From Luteimonas mephitis DSM 12574 (GTDB lineage: Bacteria; Pseudomonadota; Gammaproteobacteria; Xanthomonadales; Xanthomonadaceae), in assembly GCF_000422305.1 (NCBI RefSeq), contig NZ_AULN01000013.1:124001-188000 (forward strand): a stretch of 64,000 nucleotides of DNA. Reading direction: 5' to 3'. The notes beneath the pieces were generated by a model. The model saw nothing but the letters and a program-made list of their open reading frames with translations, ran no database searches and had not been told where the DNA came from. Every line of letters begins with the position of its first letter. Positions within the stretch are counted from its first letter, which is position 1. Both the position numbers and the translations under genes were made by a program. This document shows positions 54,634 to 64,000 of this stretch, piece by piece.

Positions 54634-54710
54634 TGGCGCGCCTGGAGGGATTCGAACCCCCGACCAATGGCTTCGGAAGCCACTACTCTATCCGGCTGAG
54701 CTACAGGCGC
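54634..54710 (-). tRNA. tRNA-Arg (anticodon CCG)
   Basis: 77 bases on the minus strand fold as a tRNA: acceptor stem GCGCCTG with CAGGCGC, discriminator G and encoded CCA; D-arm TAGCTCAGCCGGATAGA; anticodon loop TTCCGAA reading CCG; T-arm GGGTTCGAATCCC. It would read CGG codons, which are frequent in this GC-rich genome. Confidence 0.95.
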
Positions 54711-54767
54711 CCGGTCGGCTATTGTCCACAATCGCGCCCTGCCGCGCGAGTCGCGTACGCTTTGGCC

Positions 54768-55694
54768 ATGTCCTACGAACGTTTCCATCCGGCACCGGTG
54801 CCCCGCTGGCGCGAGCGGCTGGGCCAGTACTGGAAGCTGGTCCGCGGCGACCGACCGATCGGCTGGCTGCTGCTGCTGTGGCCCACCTGGTGGGGGCTGT
54901 GGGTGGCCGCGGAAGGCGTGCCGCCGTGGTGGACCCTGGTGGTGTTCTCGCTGGGGGTGTGGCTGACCCGCTCGGCCGGCTGCGTGATCAACGACTACGC
55001 CGACCGCTGGCTGGACCCGCAGGTCGAGCGCACGAAGGACCGCCCGCTGGCCACCGGTGCGCTGCGCGGGCGCGAGGCGCTGGTGCTGTTTGCGGTGCTG
55101 ATGCTGGCGGCGTTCGCGCTGGTGCTGACGCTGAACCGGCTCACGATCCTGATGAGCTTCGTCGGCGTGGCGCTCGCCGCCAGCTATCCATACCTCAAGC
55201 GCTACACGTACCTGCCGCAGGTGTACCTGGGCATGGCGTTCGGCTGGGGGATCCCGATGGCCTTCGCCGCGGTGCAGGGCACGGTGCCGCCGGTGGCGTG
55301 GCTGCTGTACGGCGCCAACATCCTGTGGTCGACCGCCTACGACACCTGGTACGCGATGGTCGACCGCGACGACGACATCCGCATGGGCGCCAAGTCCACC
55401 GCGATCCTGTTCGGCGACGCGGACCTGGGGATCCAGGGCGTGCTGTACGCGCTGGTGTTCGCGGCGCTGGCGCTGGCCGGGCAGCAGGCGGGGCTGGGCG
55501 CCTGGTACTTCGGCGGACTCGGCGTGGCGGCGCTGCTGGTGGCGTGGGAGTTCGTGATCACCCGCGACCGCGACCGCGACGCCTGCTTTCGCGCGTTCCT
55601 GCACAACCACTGGGTGGGGCTGGCGGTGTTCGCCGGGATCGCGCTGGATTACTTCATGGCGACGGAGGCCGGTGCCCGGCTGTTGTCTTTGTAG
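54768..55694 (+). CDS. ubiA: 4-hydroxybenzoate polyprenyltransferase
   Basis: 308 residues, multi-pass. The two aspartate-rich motifs of UbiA prenyltransferases are present: [19 protein letters not shown] and, in the second half, [20 protein letters not shown]. It attaches the polyprenyl chain to 4-hydroxybenzoate in ubiquinone synthesis at the inner membrane. ATG 54768 ([12 protein letters not shown]) is preferred; a TTG two codons upstream is not needed. It is divergent from the tRNA gene. Confidence 0.93.
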   Translation: MSYERFHPAPVPRWRERLGQYWKLVRGDRPIGWLLLLWPTWWGLWVAAEGVPPWWTLVVFSLGVWLTRSAGCVINDYADRWLDPQVERTKDRPLATGALRGREALVLFAVLMLAAFALVLTLNRLTILMSFVGVALAASYPYLKRYTYLPQVYLGMAFGWGIPMAFAAVQGTVPPVAWLLYGANILWSTAYDTWYAMVDRDDDIRMGAKSTAILFGDADLGIQGVLYALVFAALALAGQQAGLGAWYFGGLGVAALLVAWEFVITRDRDRDACFRAFLHNHWVGLAVFAGIALDYFMATEAGARLLSL

Positions 55695-55700
55695 GCGCGT

Positions 55701-55765
55701 TGCAGGAGCGGCGGGAGCCGCGATGCTTCACCGGTAAAGCCATCGCGGCTTCCGCCGCTCCTGCA
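55701..55765. repeat. REP-type palindrome, GGCGGAAGCCGCG family
   Basis: Arms 55701-55722 (TGCAGGAGCGGCGGGAGCCG) and 55743-55765 (complement ending CTCCTGCA) around 20 bases, between ubiA and the carrier gene. Confidence 0.77.
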
Positions 55766-55831
55766 AAAGTCGGGGGCCGGCTGGCCGCGGCGCGCGCGAC
55801 AATGCGGCCTTCGCCACCGGGAGACGCCACC

Positions 55832-57250
55832 ATGTCCGAACCGCAGGCCCAAGGCTGGCCCGTCCGCTTCGCGCTGCGCAGCGCGGCCTTCGCCGAGCGC
55901 TGGTTCCCCGATGCCTACGTGTTCGCGGTGGCCGGGGTGGTGCTGGTGGCGGCGTGCGCGATGGGCTTCGGCGCCAGCCCGGCCGAGACCGCCAACGCCT
56001 TCGGCGAAGGCTTCTGGAGCCTGATCCCCTTCACCATGCAGATGGCGTTCGTGGTGATCGGCGGCTACGTGGTGGCGACCGCGCCGGTGGTGGCGCGCTT
56101 CATCGACCTGCTGGCGCGGATGCCGAAGACCGGTCGCGGGGCGGTGGTGTACGTGGGCCTGGTGAGCATGCTGGCGTCGCTGCTGAGCTGGGGGTTTTCG
56201 CTGGTGTTCGGCGGCCTGCTGGTGCGCGCGCTGGCGCGGCGCGGCGACCTGCGGATGGATTACCGTGCTGCGGGCGCATCGGCCTACCTGGGCCTGGGTG
56301 CGGTGTGGGCGATGGGGCTGTCGTCCTCGGCCGCGCAGCTGCAGGCCAATCCGGCGAGCATGCCGCCGGGGCTGGTGGAGATCACCGGCGTGCTGCCGTT
56401 CTCGCAGACGATCTTCCTGTGGCAGTCGATCGCGCTGACCGCGATCCTGATCAGCGTGTCGCTGCTGGTGGCATGGATCACCGCGCCGGGCGGCGATGCG
56501 GCGCGCACCGCGCGCGAGTTCGTCGACGTGGACGAGGCAAAGGCGCCGTCGCTGCCGCCGCGCACGCGCCCGGGCGAGTGGCTCGAATACAGCCCGCTGC
56601 TGACCGTGCTGCTGTCGCTGCTGGCGTTCGGCTGGCTGTTCGGCGAGTTCGCGAGCAAGCCCGCCGTCACCGCGATCGCCAACCTCAATACCTACAACCT
56701 GCTGTTCCTGTCGCTGGGCCTGCTGCTGCACTGGCGCCCGCGCAGTTTCCTCGATGCGGTGTCGCGCGCGGTGCCGGCGACCACCGGGGTGCTGATCCAG
56801 TTCCCGCTGTACGGGGGCATCGCGCTGATCCTCACCCATGCCGCTGGCCGCGGCGGCGAGACGCTGGCGCACCGGCTGTCGGAAGTGTTCGTGCAGGTCG
56901 CCTCCACCGACACCTTCGCGCTGGTGATGGGCGCGTATTCGGCGGTGCTGGGCTTTTTCGTGCCCTCGGGCGGCGGCAAGTGGATCGTCGAGGCGCCATA
57001 CGTGATGCAGGCGGCCAACGACCTGCAGTTCCACCTGGGCTGGGCGGTGCAGATCTACAACGCCGCCGAGGCGCTGCCCAACCTGATCAACCCGTTCTGG
57101 ATGCTGCCGCTGCTGGGCGTGCTGGGCCTGCGCGCGCGCGACATCGTCGGCTTCACCTTCCTGCAGCTGCTGGTGCATATCCCGCTGGTGCTGGGCCTGT
57201 TATGGCTGCTGGGGTTGACGTTGCAGTACGTGCCGCCGGTGATGCCATGA
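55832..57250 (+). CDS. short-chain fatty acid transporter, AtoE type
   Basis: 472 residues with about ten to twelve helices. Features of the AtoE/TIGR00366 family: FWSLIPFTMQMAFVVIGGYV, SWGFSLVFGGLLVRALARRG, SSAAQLQANPASMPPGL and the late FFVPSGGGKWIVEAPYVMQA motif, which is the most conserved. E. coli AtoE takes up short-chain fatty acids such as butyrate. Here it stands alone, convergent with an aldehyde dehydrogenase, without ato catabolic genes nearby, so substrate is an inference. Confidence 0.88.
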   Translation: MSEPQAQGWPVRFALRSAAFAERWFPDAYVFAVAGVVLVAACAMGFGASPAETANAFGEGFWSLIPFTMQMAFVVIGGYVVATAPVVARFIDLLARMPKTGRGAVVYVGLVSMLASLLSWGFSLVFGGLLVRALARRGDLRMDYRAAGASAYLGLGAVWAMGLSSSAAQLQANPASMPPGLVEITGVLPFSQTIFLWQSIALTAILISVSLLVAWITAPGGDAARTAREFVDVDEAKAPSLPPRTRPGEWLEYSPLLTVLLSLLAFGWLFGEFASKPAVTAIANLNTYNLLFLSLGLLLHWRPRSFLDAVSRAVPATTGVLIQFPLYGGIALILTHAAGRGGETLAHRLSEVFVQVASTDTFALVMGAYSAVLGFFVPSGGGKWIVEAPYVMQAANDLQFHLGWAVQIYNAAEALPNLINPFWMLPLLGVLGLRARDIVGFTFLQLLVHIPLVLGLLWLLGLTLQYVPPVMP

Positions 57251-57308
57251 GCATGGCGTGGAAGCGGCCTCGCCTCCGCGCGTTGCCGGCACGGGCCGGC
57301 GGTCGGTT

Positions 57309-58841
57309 TCAGTAGCCGAGCCTGACCGCCTTGACCTCGGTGAAGTGCTCCAGTCCGATGCGGCCGTTTTCCCGGCCATAGCCGGACTGCTTCACGCCGC
57401 CGAACGGCAGGGTCGCGCTGCCGCCACCGCCGTTGACGATGACCTGCCCGCTTTCCAGCAGGCCGACCAGCGCGTGCACCGTGCCGATGTCGCGGGCCCA
57501 CAGCTTGGCCGAGAGACCGTAGCGCGAATCGTTGGCGAGCGCAGCGACGGCGGCCGGCGAGGCGTCGTCGTCGAACGGCGTCACCGTCAGCGCAGGCGCG
57601 AAGATCTCCTCCTGCGAAACCCGCATGTCCGCGGCCGCGTCGACCAGGATCGCCGGTTCGAAGAAGTAGCCGCTGCCCGGGCGCGCGTGGCCGCCGCGCA
57701 ACAGGCGCGCCCCGGCGGCCACGCTGTGGCCGATGATGTCTTCGGCGCGCCGGCGTTGCGCGGCGGAGATCATCGGCCCCACCTGGCTGCCTTCCTCATA
57801 GCCCGGTCCGATGCGCAGGCCGTCCATCGCCGCCAGCATGCCCTGCAGCAGGGCCTCGTACGCGGAACGTTGCACGAACACCCGCGAGCCCGCCGCGCAG
57901 TACTGCCCGCACTTGAACGTGATCTCGCCGACGATCGCCCTGGCCGCCCGGTCCAGGTCGGCATCGGCGAACACCACCACCGGCGACTTGCCGCCCAGCT
58001 CCAGCACCACGCGCTTGAGGTTGCCGCGCGCGGAGGCGGCCATGATCGACTTGCCCACCGCGGTGGAGCCGGTGAAGCTGATGATGTCGACGCCTGCGTG
58101 GTCGGCCAGCGCCTGGCCGGCGCTGGCGCCCGCGCCGGTGACGATGTTCACGACGCCGTCCGGGATGCCGACCTGGCGGCACAGGTCGCCGATCAGCAGC
58201 GCCGACAGCGGCGCCAGTTCGGCCGGCTTGACCACGGCGGTGCAGCCGGTCGCCAATGCCGCGGCGAGTTTCTGCAGCACCATCAGGAAAGGCGCGTTCC
58301 AGGGCGTGATCAGGCCGGCGACGCCGATCGGCTCGCGCAGGAAATAGTCCATGCCCGGTTGCGTGGCCGGGCGCATGGGCACCTCGCCGGAGAGCTTGGT
58401 GGCCCAGCCCGCGCAGTCGCGCAGCGCACGCAGGCCCAGCGGCAGGTCGCCGTCGCGGACCGACGCGATGCAGTGGCCGGCATCGAGCGATTCCAGCAAG
58501 GCGAACGTCTCTCGCCGGGCCTCGATGGCATCGGCCAGCGCCTGCAGCAGGGCCGCGCGCTGCCAGGCCGGCATGCGCGGCCACGGGCCCTCGCGGAATG
58601 CGCGGCGCGCCGCGACCACGGCGAGGTCGATGTCGGCCCCGTCCCCGGCCGCGATGGCGGCGATCGGCTCGCCGGTCGCGGGATCGTCGACCGGCAGCGT
58701 CTTCCCGGATGCGCACGGTTGCCAGCGGCCGTCGATGAGGACCGCAGGCGGCCGATCCCGGAGCTGGCGGCGGAGGTGTTGGAGCATCGATGCGGCGTCG
58801 GTGCCGGCAGGATCCGTGTCGAGGGGTGTCGGGTTCGGCAT
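57309..58841 (-). CDS. NAD(P)-dependent aldehyde dehydrogenase
   Basis: 510 residues. Rossmann stretch FTGSTAVGKSIM, general-base Glu in LELGGKSPVVVF, nucleophile Cys in FKCGQYCAAGSRV, TPWNAPF with the oxyanion Asn, and EIFAPALTV near the C-terminus. It oxidises an aldehyde to an acid; sequence does not set the substrate. ATG 58841 lacks a clear ribosome binding site; other in-frame starts would begin inside the promoter. The promoter at 58898-58926 is embedded between two palindromes, and a MarR gene lies just upstream on the same strand, so it is probably the target of that repressor. Confidence 0.88.
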   Translation of the reverse strand: MPNPTPLDTDPAGTDAASMLQHLRRQLRDRPPAVLIDGRWQPCASGKTLPVDDPATGEPIAAIAAGDGADIDLAVVAARRAFREGPWPRMPAWQRAALLQALADAIEARRETFALLESLDAGHCIASVRDGDLPLGLRALRDCAGWATKLSGEVPMRPATQPGMDYFLREPIGVAGLITPWNAPFLMVLQKLAAALATGCTAVVKPAELAPLSALLIGDLCRQVGIPDGVVNIVTGAGASAGQALADHAGVDIISFTGSTAVGKSIMAASARGNLKRVVLELGGKSPVVVFADADLDRAARAIVGEITFKCGQYCAAGSRVFVQRSAYEALLQGMLAAMDGLRIGPGYEEGSQVGPMISAAQRRRAEDIIGHSVAAGARLLRGGHARPGSGYFFEPAILVDAAADMRVSQEEIFAPALTVTPFDDDASPAAVAALANDSRYGLSAKLWARDIGTVHALVGLLESGQVIVNGGGGSATLPFGGVKQSGYGRENGRIGLEHFTEVKAVRLGY

Positions 58842-58886
58842 GGGAGGAAGGTTCCTGGCGGGGTGGCTCGGCCCGGCGAGCCAAGA

Positions 58887-58926
58887 TGACAATGTCAACT
58901 ATTGTGGAATAAGTTGATATTGTCAA
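58887..58926 (-). promoter_or_regulatory. promoter of the aldehyde dehydrogenase gene with two MarR-type operators
   Basis: Minus-strand TTGACA (58921-58926) and AATAGT (58898-58903) are 17 bases apart. Two palindromes flank the core: TGACAATGTCA (58887-58897) and TTGATATTGTCAA (58914-58926). Together TGACAATGTCAAC and GTTGATATTGTCA are inverted copies (12 of 13). Occupancy would block RNA polymerase. Confidence 0.65.
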
Positions 58927-58947
58927 CAAAGAGTCCGGGCGGCCCGG

Positions 58948-59388
58948 TCAATCCTGGTCGGCGGATTCCAGCGGCGAAAGCCGTCCGAGCAGCGCCTCCA
59001 GCTGCGAGCGTTCGTCGGGGCCGAGTCCGGCGACCAGTTCGCGCGCCGTGTCGGCGCGCAGCGACTCCGCGCGCGAATGGATGGCGGTGCCGGTTGCCGT
59101 CAGCGCCAGCGGCTGCGGACGCCGTCCGCCGCCGGCGGGGGGTGCAATGAAATCGCGCTCGCGCAGGACCTTGATGATGCGGGCGATCTGCGCCTTGTCG
59201 CGGCCGCTGGCGCGGACGATGTCGCTTTGCGTGCATCCCGGATGGCGGGCGACGAAACGCAGGGTGCGCGCTTCCATCGCCGCCAGGCCCACGCCGGCCT
59301 CGCGCAGCAGGCGCTGCATGCGGGCCGTGGTACGCCGTTCGATGGCGTTGATCAGGTTGAGGATCTCGATTCCGGGCTGGGCCGACAT
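58948..59388 (-). CDS. MarR-family transcriptional regulator
   Basis: 146 residues. Winged helix-turn-helix of the MarR type (LRFVARHPGCTQSDIVRASG, then RDKAQIARIIKVLRERDFIA and a wing with PPAGGGRRPQPLALT) between helices that make the dimer. Family members usually repress nearby genes and let go when binding an aromatic or other small molecule. The next gene on the same strand is an aldehyde dehydrogenase whose promoter carries paired palindromes, the likely target. ATG 59388 has only a weak ribosome binding site. Confidence 0.87.
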   Translation of the reverse strand: MSAQPGIEILNLINAIERRTTARMQRLLREAGVGLAAMEARTLRFVARHPGCTQSDIVRASGRDKAQIARIIKVLRERDFIAPPAGGGRRPQPLALTATGTAIHSRAESLRADTARELVAGLGPDERSQLEALLGRLSPLESADQD

Positions 59389-59474
59389 GTGCGTCCGTAT
59401 TCCAGGCAGTCCCGGCGGATGGGAAGCGGTGTTGCCGGTGCGCCTATCGTACGTCCGCCTGCGATGGCGGCCGG

Positions 59475-60221
59475 TCACGGCACCCGCGCGCACACCCATG
59501 CATCGACCCGTGCCACGCCGGCGCGCCGCAACGCTTCGGCCGCCGCGTGCAGCGTGGCGCCGGTGGTCATGACGTCGTCGACCAGCGCGACGTGCGCGGG
59601 CAGCGGCGGGTCCCGTCGCGTGTCGAATGCGCGGCGCAGGTTGCGCCTGCGCCGCGTGGCGTCGAGTTCGGACTGCGGCGCGGTGGCGCGGATGCGTCGC
59701 AGCGCGTCGGGCAGCATCGGCAGGCGCAGGGCCCGGGCGAGCGGCTTCGCCAGCTCCAGCGCCTGATCGTAGCCACGCGAGCGCAGGCGGGCCTGGTGCA
59801 GCGGTACCGGGACCAGGGCCTGCGGACGCCCGGCATCGGTGAGGGCCTGCGCCATCAGCTGCGACAGCAGGCGCCCGGCCGCGAGGTCGTGGTGGAACTT
59901 GAAGCGCGGCAGCAGGCGGTCGAGCGGGGCGGCGTAGACGAAGGCGGCGTGGGTGGCCTGCACCGGTAGCGGTTTGCGCAGGCAGTCGCCGCAGGCCTGC
60001 GGCGCGTCGGCCGCGCCAGGCGTGGCGGGCAGCGGGATCGCGCAGCGGGCACAGGCGTGGCGGTTCCACGGCAGCGAGGCGAAGCAGGCGTCGCACAGGT
60101 CGCGCCCGGGCGGGGCGGCCTCGGCGCAGGCCAGGCAGCGCCCCGGCCACAGGCGGCCGAGCAGGCGTTGCCAGCGGCCGTCAACATCCGGGCGGGTCGT
60201 TTGGTTGACAGGCATCGACAT
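59475..60221 (-). CDS. comF: ComF-family phosphoribosyltransferase-like protein
   Basis: 248 residues. Four Cys pairs in the N-terminal part (CLACAE, CDACF, CARCAI, CGDCL) form the zinc-finger region of ComF/GntX proteins, followed by a PRTase domain with the PRPP loop [17 protein letters not shown]. ComF proteins take part in DNA uptake in naturally competent bacteria. It is divergent from bioB, 49 bases away; a comF homologue beside biotin genes is a known arrangement in gammaproteobacteria (gntX-bioH in E. coli). Confidence 0.87.
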   Translation of the reverse strand: MSMPVNQTTRPDVDGRWQRLLGRLWPGRCLACAEAAPPGRDLCDACFASLPWNRHACARCAIPLPATPGAADAPQACGDCLRKPLPVQATHAAFVYAAPLDRLLPRFKFHHDLAAGRLLSQLMAQALTDAGRPQALVPVPLHQARLRSRGYDQALELAKPLARALRLPMLPDALRRIRATAPQSELDATRRRRNLRRAFDTRRDPPLPAHVALVDDVMTTGATLHAAAEALRRAGVARVDAWVCARVP

Positions 60222-60270
60222 GCTTTCCAGACTGCCAAGCTTGTCCCGCGCTGTCTGTCAGGAACCTGCC

Positions 60271-61338
60271 ATGCCCACCGTCAGTGAACCCCGCGACCTC
60301 GCCGCGGCGACCGCCGAGCCGCGCCACGACTGGAGCCGCCGCGAGGTCGAGGCCCTGCTCGACCTGCCGTTCACCGAGCTGCTGTTCCGCGCCGCCAGCG
60401 TACACCGCGCGCATTTCGACCCGGCCGAGGTCCAGGTCAGCACCCTGCTGTCGGTGAAGACCGGCGGTTGTCCGGAGGACTGCGCGTACTGCCCGCAGGC
60501 GCAGCGCTACCACACCGGGGTCGAGGCGCAGAAGCTGATGAGCACCGACGATGTGCTGGCGAAGGCGAAACAGGCGAAGGACGCCGGTGCCTCGCGCTTC
60601 TGCATGGGCGCGGCGTGGCGCTCGCCCAAGGACCGCGACATCCCCAAGGTCGCCGAGATGATCCGCGAAGTGAAGGCGCTGGGGCTGGAAACCTGCGCCA
60701 CGCTGGGCATGCTGACCGGCGAGCAGGCCAGCGCGCTCAAGGCCGCGGGCCTGGACTACTACAACCACAACATCGACACCGACCCCGAGTTCTACGGCGA
60801 CATCATCCACACCCGCGAGATGCAGGACCGCTTCGACACGCTCGCACACGTGCGCGACGCGGGGCTGAAGACCTGCTGCGGCGGCATCGTCGGCATGGGC
60901 GAGTCGCGGCGCCAGCGCGCCGGCCTGCTGCAGGCGCTGGCCACGCTGCCGGCGCACCCGGACTCGGTGCCGATCAACCGCCTGGTGCAGGTGGAAGGCA
61001 CGCCGCTGCACGGCACCGCGGAGCTGGATCCGTTCGAGTTCGTGCGCACGATCGCCGTCGCCCGCATCACCATGCCCAGGTCGATGGTGCGCCTCTCGGC
61101 CGGACGCGAGCAGATGAGCGACGAACTGCAGGCGCTGTGCTTCGCCGCCGGCGCCAACTCGATCTTTTACGGCGAGAAACTGCTGACCACCGGCAACCCG
61201 GATACCGAGCGCGACCTGGCCCTGTTCGAACGCCTGGGCCTGCGGCCGATGCAGGTGACCGTCGACGCCGGCGACCACGACCACGGCGGCACGGTGCACG
61301 CCGATATCGTCCAGTCCGCCTGTTCGTGCGCGGCCTAG
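60271..61338 (+). CDS. bioB: biotin synthase
   Basis: 355 residues. Radical-SAM cluster motif CPEDCAYC (Cys67, Cys71, Cys74), plus the Cys residues in RFCMGAAWR and TCATLGML and the DYYNHNIDT and [10 protein letters not shown] motifs of BioB. It inserts sulphur into dethiobiotin, the last step of biotin synthesis. ATG 60271 follows AGGAA. It is first in a run of genes with bioF, a transporter and a bioH-like gene, so it probably starts a biotin operon. I see no BirA-type operator upstream. Confidence 0.96.
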   Translation: MPTVSEPRDLAAATAEPRHDWSRREVEALLDLPFTELLFRAASVHRAHFDPAEVQVSTLLSVKTGGCPEDCAYCPQAQRYHTGVEAQKLMSTDDVLAKAKQAKDAGASRFCMGAAWRSPKDRDIPKVAEMIREVKALGLETCATLGMLTGEQASALKAAGLDYYNHNIDTDPEFYGDIIHTREMQDRFDTLAHVRDAGLKTCCGGIVGMGESRRQRAGLLQALATLPAHPDSVPINRLVQVEGTPLHGTAELDPFEFVRTIAVARITMPRSMVRLSAGREQMSDELQALCFAAGANSIFYGEKLLTTGNPDTERDLALFERLGLRPMQVTVDAGDHDHGGTVHADIVQSACSCAA

Positions 61339-61380
61339 CCCGCAACGAGAGGCCGGCAATCATGACCGGGAACGCCTGAC

Positions 61381-61729
61381 ATGCCATGGTACGGATGGGC
61401 CTACCTCGTGCTGCTGTGCCTGATCGGCGCCGGCGGATTCGTCGCCGGGCTGCGCAGCGGACACCCATTGCTGGCGCTCCTGCAGCTGGCAGCGGTCGCC
61501 GTGCTGGGCTGCGGCGTGGCGCTGTACTTCCGCGGCGAGGGCGCCGGCCTCGCCTACGGCGTTGCGCTGCTGTGCGCGCTCGGGGTGCTTGCGTGCAAGA
61601 CGCTCGCCGACAGGCGGCTCGCCGAACGCGCGCGCATCACGCCGGCCGGTCGCCTGGGCATGGCACTGGGCCAGTTGATGTTGATGCCAGGCGCGGTGCT
61701 CGGCGCGCTGGCGTTCTGGGCGCAGCGCG

Positions 61730-61737
<8 letters not shown>
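61381..61737 (+). CDS. small four-helix membrane protein within the biotin operon
   Basis: 118 residues, four hydrophobic segments (about 5-23, 28-48, 54-74 and 91-113). Function unknown. It lies between bioB (42 bases upstream) and bioF, whose GTG start overlaps its last codons by 8 bases, so it is translated with bioF. Confidence 0.62.
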
Positions 61738-62943
<1,206 letters not shown>

Positions 62944-62947
<4 letters not shown>

Positions 62948-63948
62948 ACGAGACCACCGCCGACACCCGCCGCGCGCTTGCCGCGGTCGTCATCGCGCTG
63001 GCCTCGGCGCTGTTCTTCACCCTGACCTACGTGCTCAACCGCGCCAGCGCCATCGATGGCGGGCACTGGGCGTGGACGGCATCGCTGCGCTACCTGATCA
63101 CGCTGCCGCTGCTGCTGCCGCTGATGCCGTGGCAGGGCGGCGTGGCGCCGGCGTGGCGCGCGATCCGCGCGCATCCGTGGGTATGGCTGCGCTGCAGCGC
63201 GATCGGCTTCGTCGGCTTCTACGTGCTGCTTTGCTATGCGGCCGACAGCGGGCCGTCGTGGCTGGTCGCCGGCAGCTTCCAGTTCACCGTGATTGCCGGG
63301 ATGCTGTGCGCGCCGCTGATCTATCGCGATGCGCGGCGCCGGATCCCGCGCGCGGCGCTGGCCATCGGCGCGGTGATCGTTGCCGGCGTGCTGCTGCTGC
63401 AGTTCGGCCACGCTGATGGCGCACTCGACCGTGCCGGCTGGATCGCACTGGCCTGCGTGCTTGGCGCGGCGGTGATGTATCCGCTCGGCAACCGCCTGCT
63501 GCTGCTGCACCTGGAGCGCACCGGCGAAGACCTCAACGCGACCCAGCGCGTGTTCGGCATGACCCTGGCCAGCCAGCCGCTGTGGATCGCGATTGCAGCC
63601 TTTGCCTGGCACGAGGCCGGCGTCCCGTCCGCGGGGCACGTCTGGCTGGCCGGCGGGGTTGCGCTGAGCGCCGGCGTGATCGCCACCATCCTCTTCTTCC
63701 AGGCCACCGGCATGGTCCGCGACAACCCGGCTGCGCTCGGCGCCGCCGAGGCGATGCAGGCGGCCGAGCTGCTGTTCGCCACGGTGCTGGGCGTGGTGTT
63801 CCTGCACGAAGCCTGGCCGCGCGGCATTGCCATCTGGGGCGCGGTGCTGGTGGTGCTGGGGATCGTCGCGTTCGCCGCGCTGGTGGCGCGCCGCAGCGCC
63901 GGCAGCCTGCCGCGCACGCGCGCGCTGCGGACGGATCGCGGGGCATGA
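62944..63948 (+). CDS. DMT-superfamily (EamA/multidrug-efflux type) transporter in the biotin operon
   Basis: 334 residues, about ten helices in two similar halves, as in EamA/DMT exporters. The N-terminal [20 protein letters not shown] segment matches the group annotated as putative multidrug-resistance efflux transporters. It is locked into the biotin operon by ATGA overlaps at both ends (with bioF and the bioH-like gene), which suggests a role with biotin or a precursor rather than drugs, but this is inference only. Confidence 0.8.
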
Positions 63949-64000
63949 AGGAGAACGACCTGTATATCGAGGAAACCGGCGAAGGCTCGCCGCTGGTGCT
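63945..64000 (+). CDS. bioH: start of a BioH-like alpha/beta hydrolase (3' end outside window)
   Basis: Only 18 codons are visible ([19 protein letters not shown]). The YIEETGEGSPLVL strand-turn pattern is the usual start of alpha/beta hydrolases, and position after bioF fits BioH, the esterase that frees pimeloyl-ACP from its methyl ester. The start overlaps the upstream stop by 4 bases. Identity depends on sequence beyond the edge. Confidence 0.5.
   Translation, partial: MKENDLYIEETGEGSPLV

Noticed and set aside
60222-60270. BirA or BioR operator in front of bioB
   Set aside because: No TTGTAAACC-type or TTATMKATAA-type palindrome occurs in the 49 bases between comF and bioB.

Overview
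The window is 64 kb of chromosomal DNA with very high GC content, tightly packed with genes. Gene content, frequent intergenic palindromes built on GTAGGAGCGGC or GGTCGGGGCT, and runs of GGGATTCGG-type repeats point to a gammaproteobacterium of the Xanthomonadaceae (Lysobacter/Luteimonas-like). This assignment rests on recognition, not on a search. I see no phage, insertion sequence, integrase or CRISPR array. The region is mainly core and near-core metabolism with scattered accessory and uncharacterised genes.

Layout. 0-11 kb: the end of an M14 peptidase gene, small hypotheticals, an AIM24/GYF protein, a secreted TPR protein translationally coupled to a secreted uncharacterised protein, an M28 peptidase lipoprotein, a YjdF-like membrane protein, a serine beta-lactamase-fold lipoprotein and an OmpW/OmpA-type barrel. 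11-19.6 kb: rhomboid protease, NatAB-type ABC exporter, TAP-like hydrolase, ferredoxin-NADP reductase divergent from a YadGH-type ABC exporter, and a PanE-type reductase. 19.7-27 kb: an RND efflux pair with a palindromic operator but no local repressor, and a winged-helix/TPR membrane regulator divergent from a secreted beta-propeller protein. 27-36 kb: tatD, hrpB, a hybrid sensor kinase, an RluE-type pseudouridine synthase, an exported methyltransferase and mgtE. 36-44 kb: a LysR regulator facing an unusual small gene with a duplicated start module, monomeric isocitrate dehydrogenase, a metzincin/lipoprotein/LysM cluster, queF and a broken glutathione S-transferase gene. 44-54 kb: M20 amidohydrolase, thioesterase, nrdB, nrdA, an RNB ribonuclease, zapE and a hydrolase. 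54-64 kb: cytochrome c5, tRNA-Arg(CCG), ubiA, an AtoE-like carrier, a MarR/aldehyde dehydrogenase pair, comF, and a biotin operon running off the right edge (bioB, small membrane protein, bioF, DMT transporter, start of a bioH-like gene).

The strongest regulatory observation is upstream of nrdA (class Ia ribonucleotide reductase). A sigma70-like promoter is overlapped by two NrdR-like boxes on the same helix face, followed by a cobalamin riboswitch. A 65-nt REP-type palindrome sits at the tip of one variable stem of that riboswitch, apparently sparing the core. Other points worth a second look are the snapalysin-like metzincin (HExxHxxGxxD plus Met-turn) without a signal peptide beside a YgaU-like LysM protein and lipoproteins; the LysR/small-gene divergon with repeated TCAAGT palindromes; the MarR operator pair around the aldehyde dehydrogenase promoter; and REP arms that have become part of coding sequences (the beta-lactamase C-terminus and the panE stop codon).
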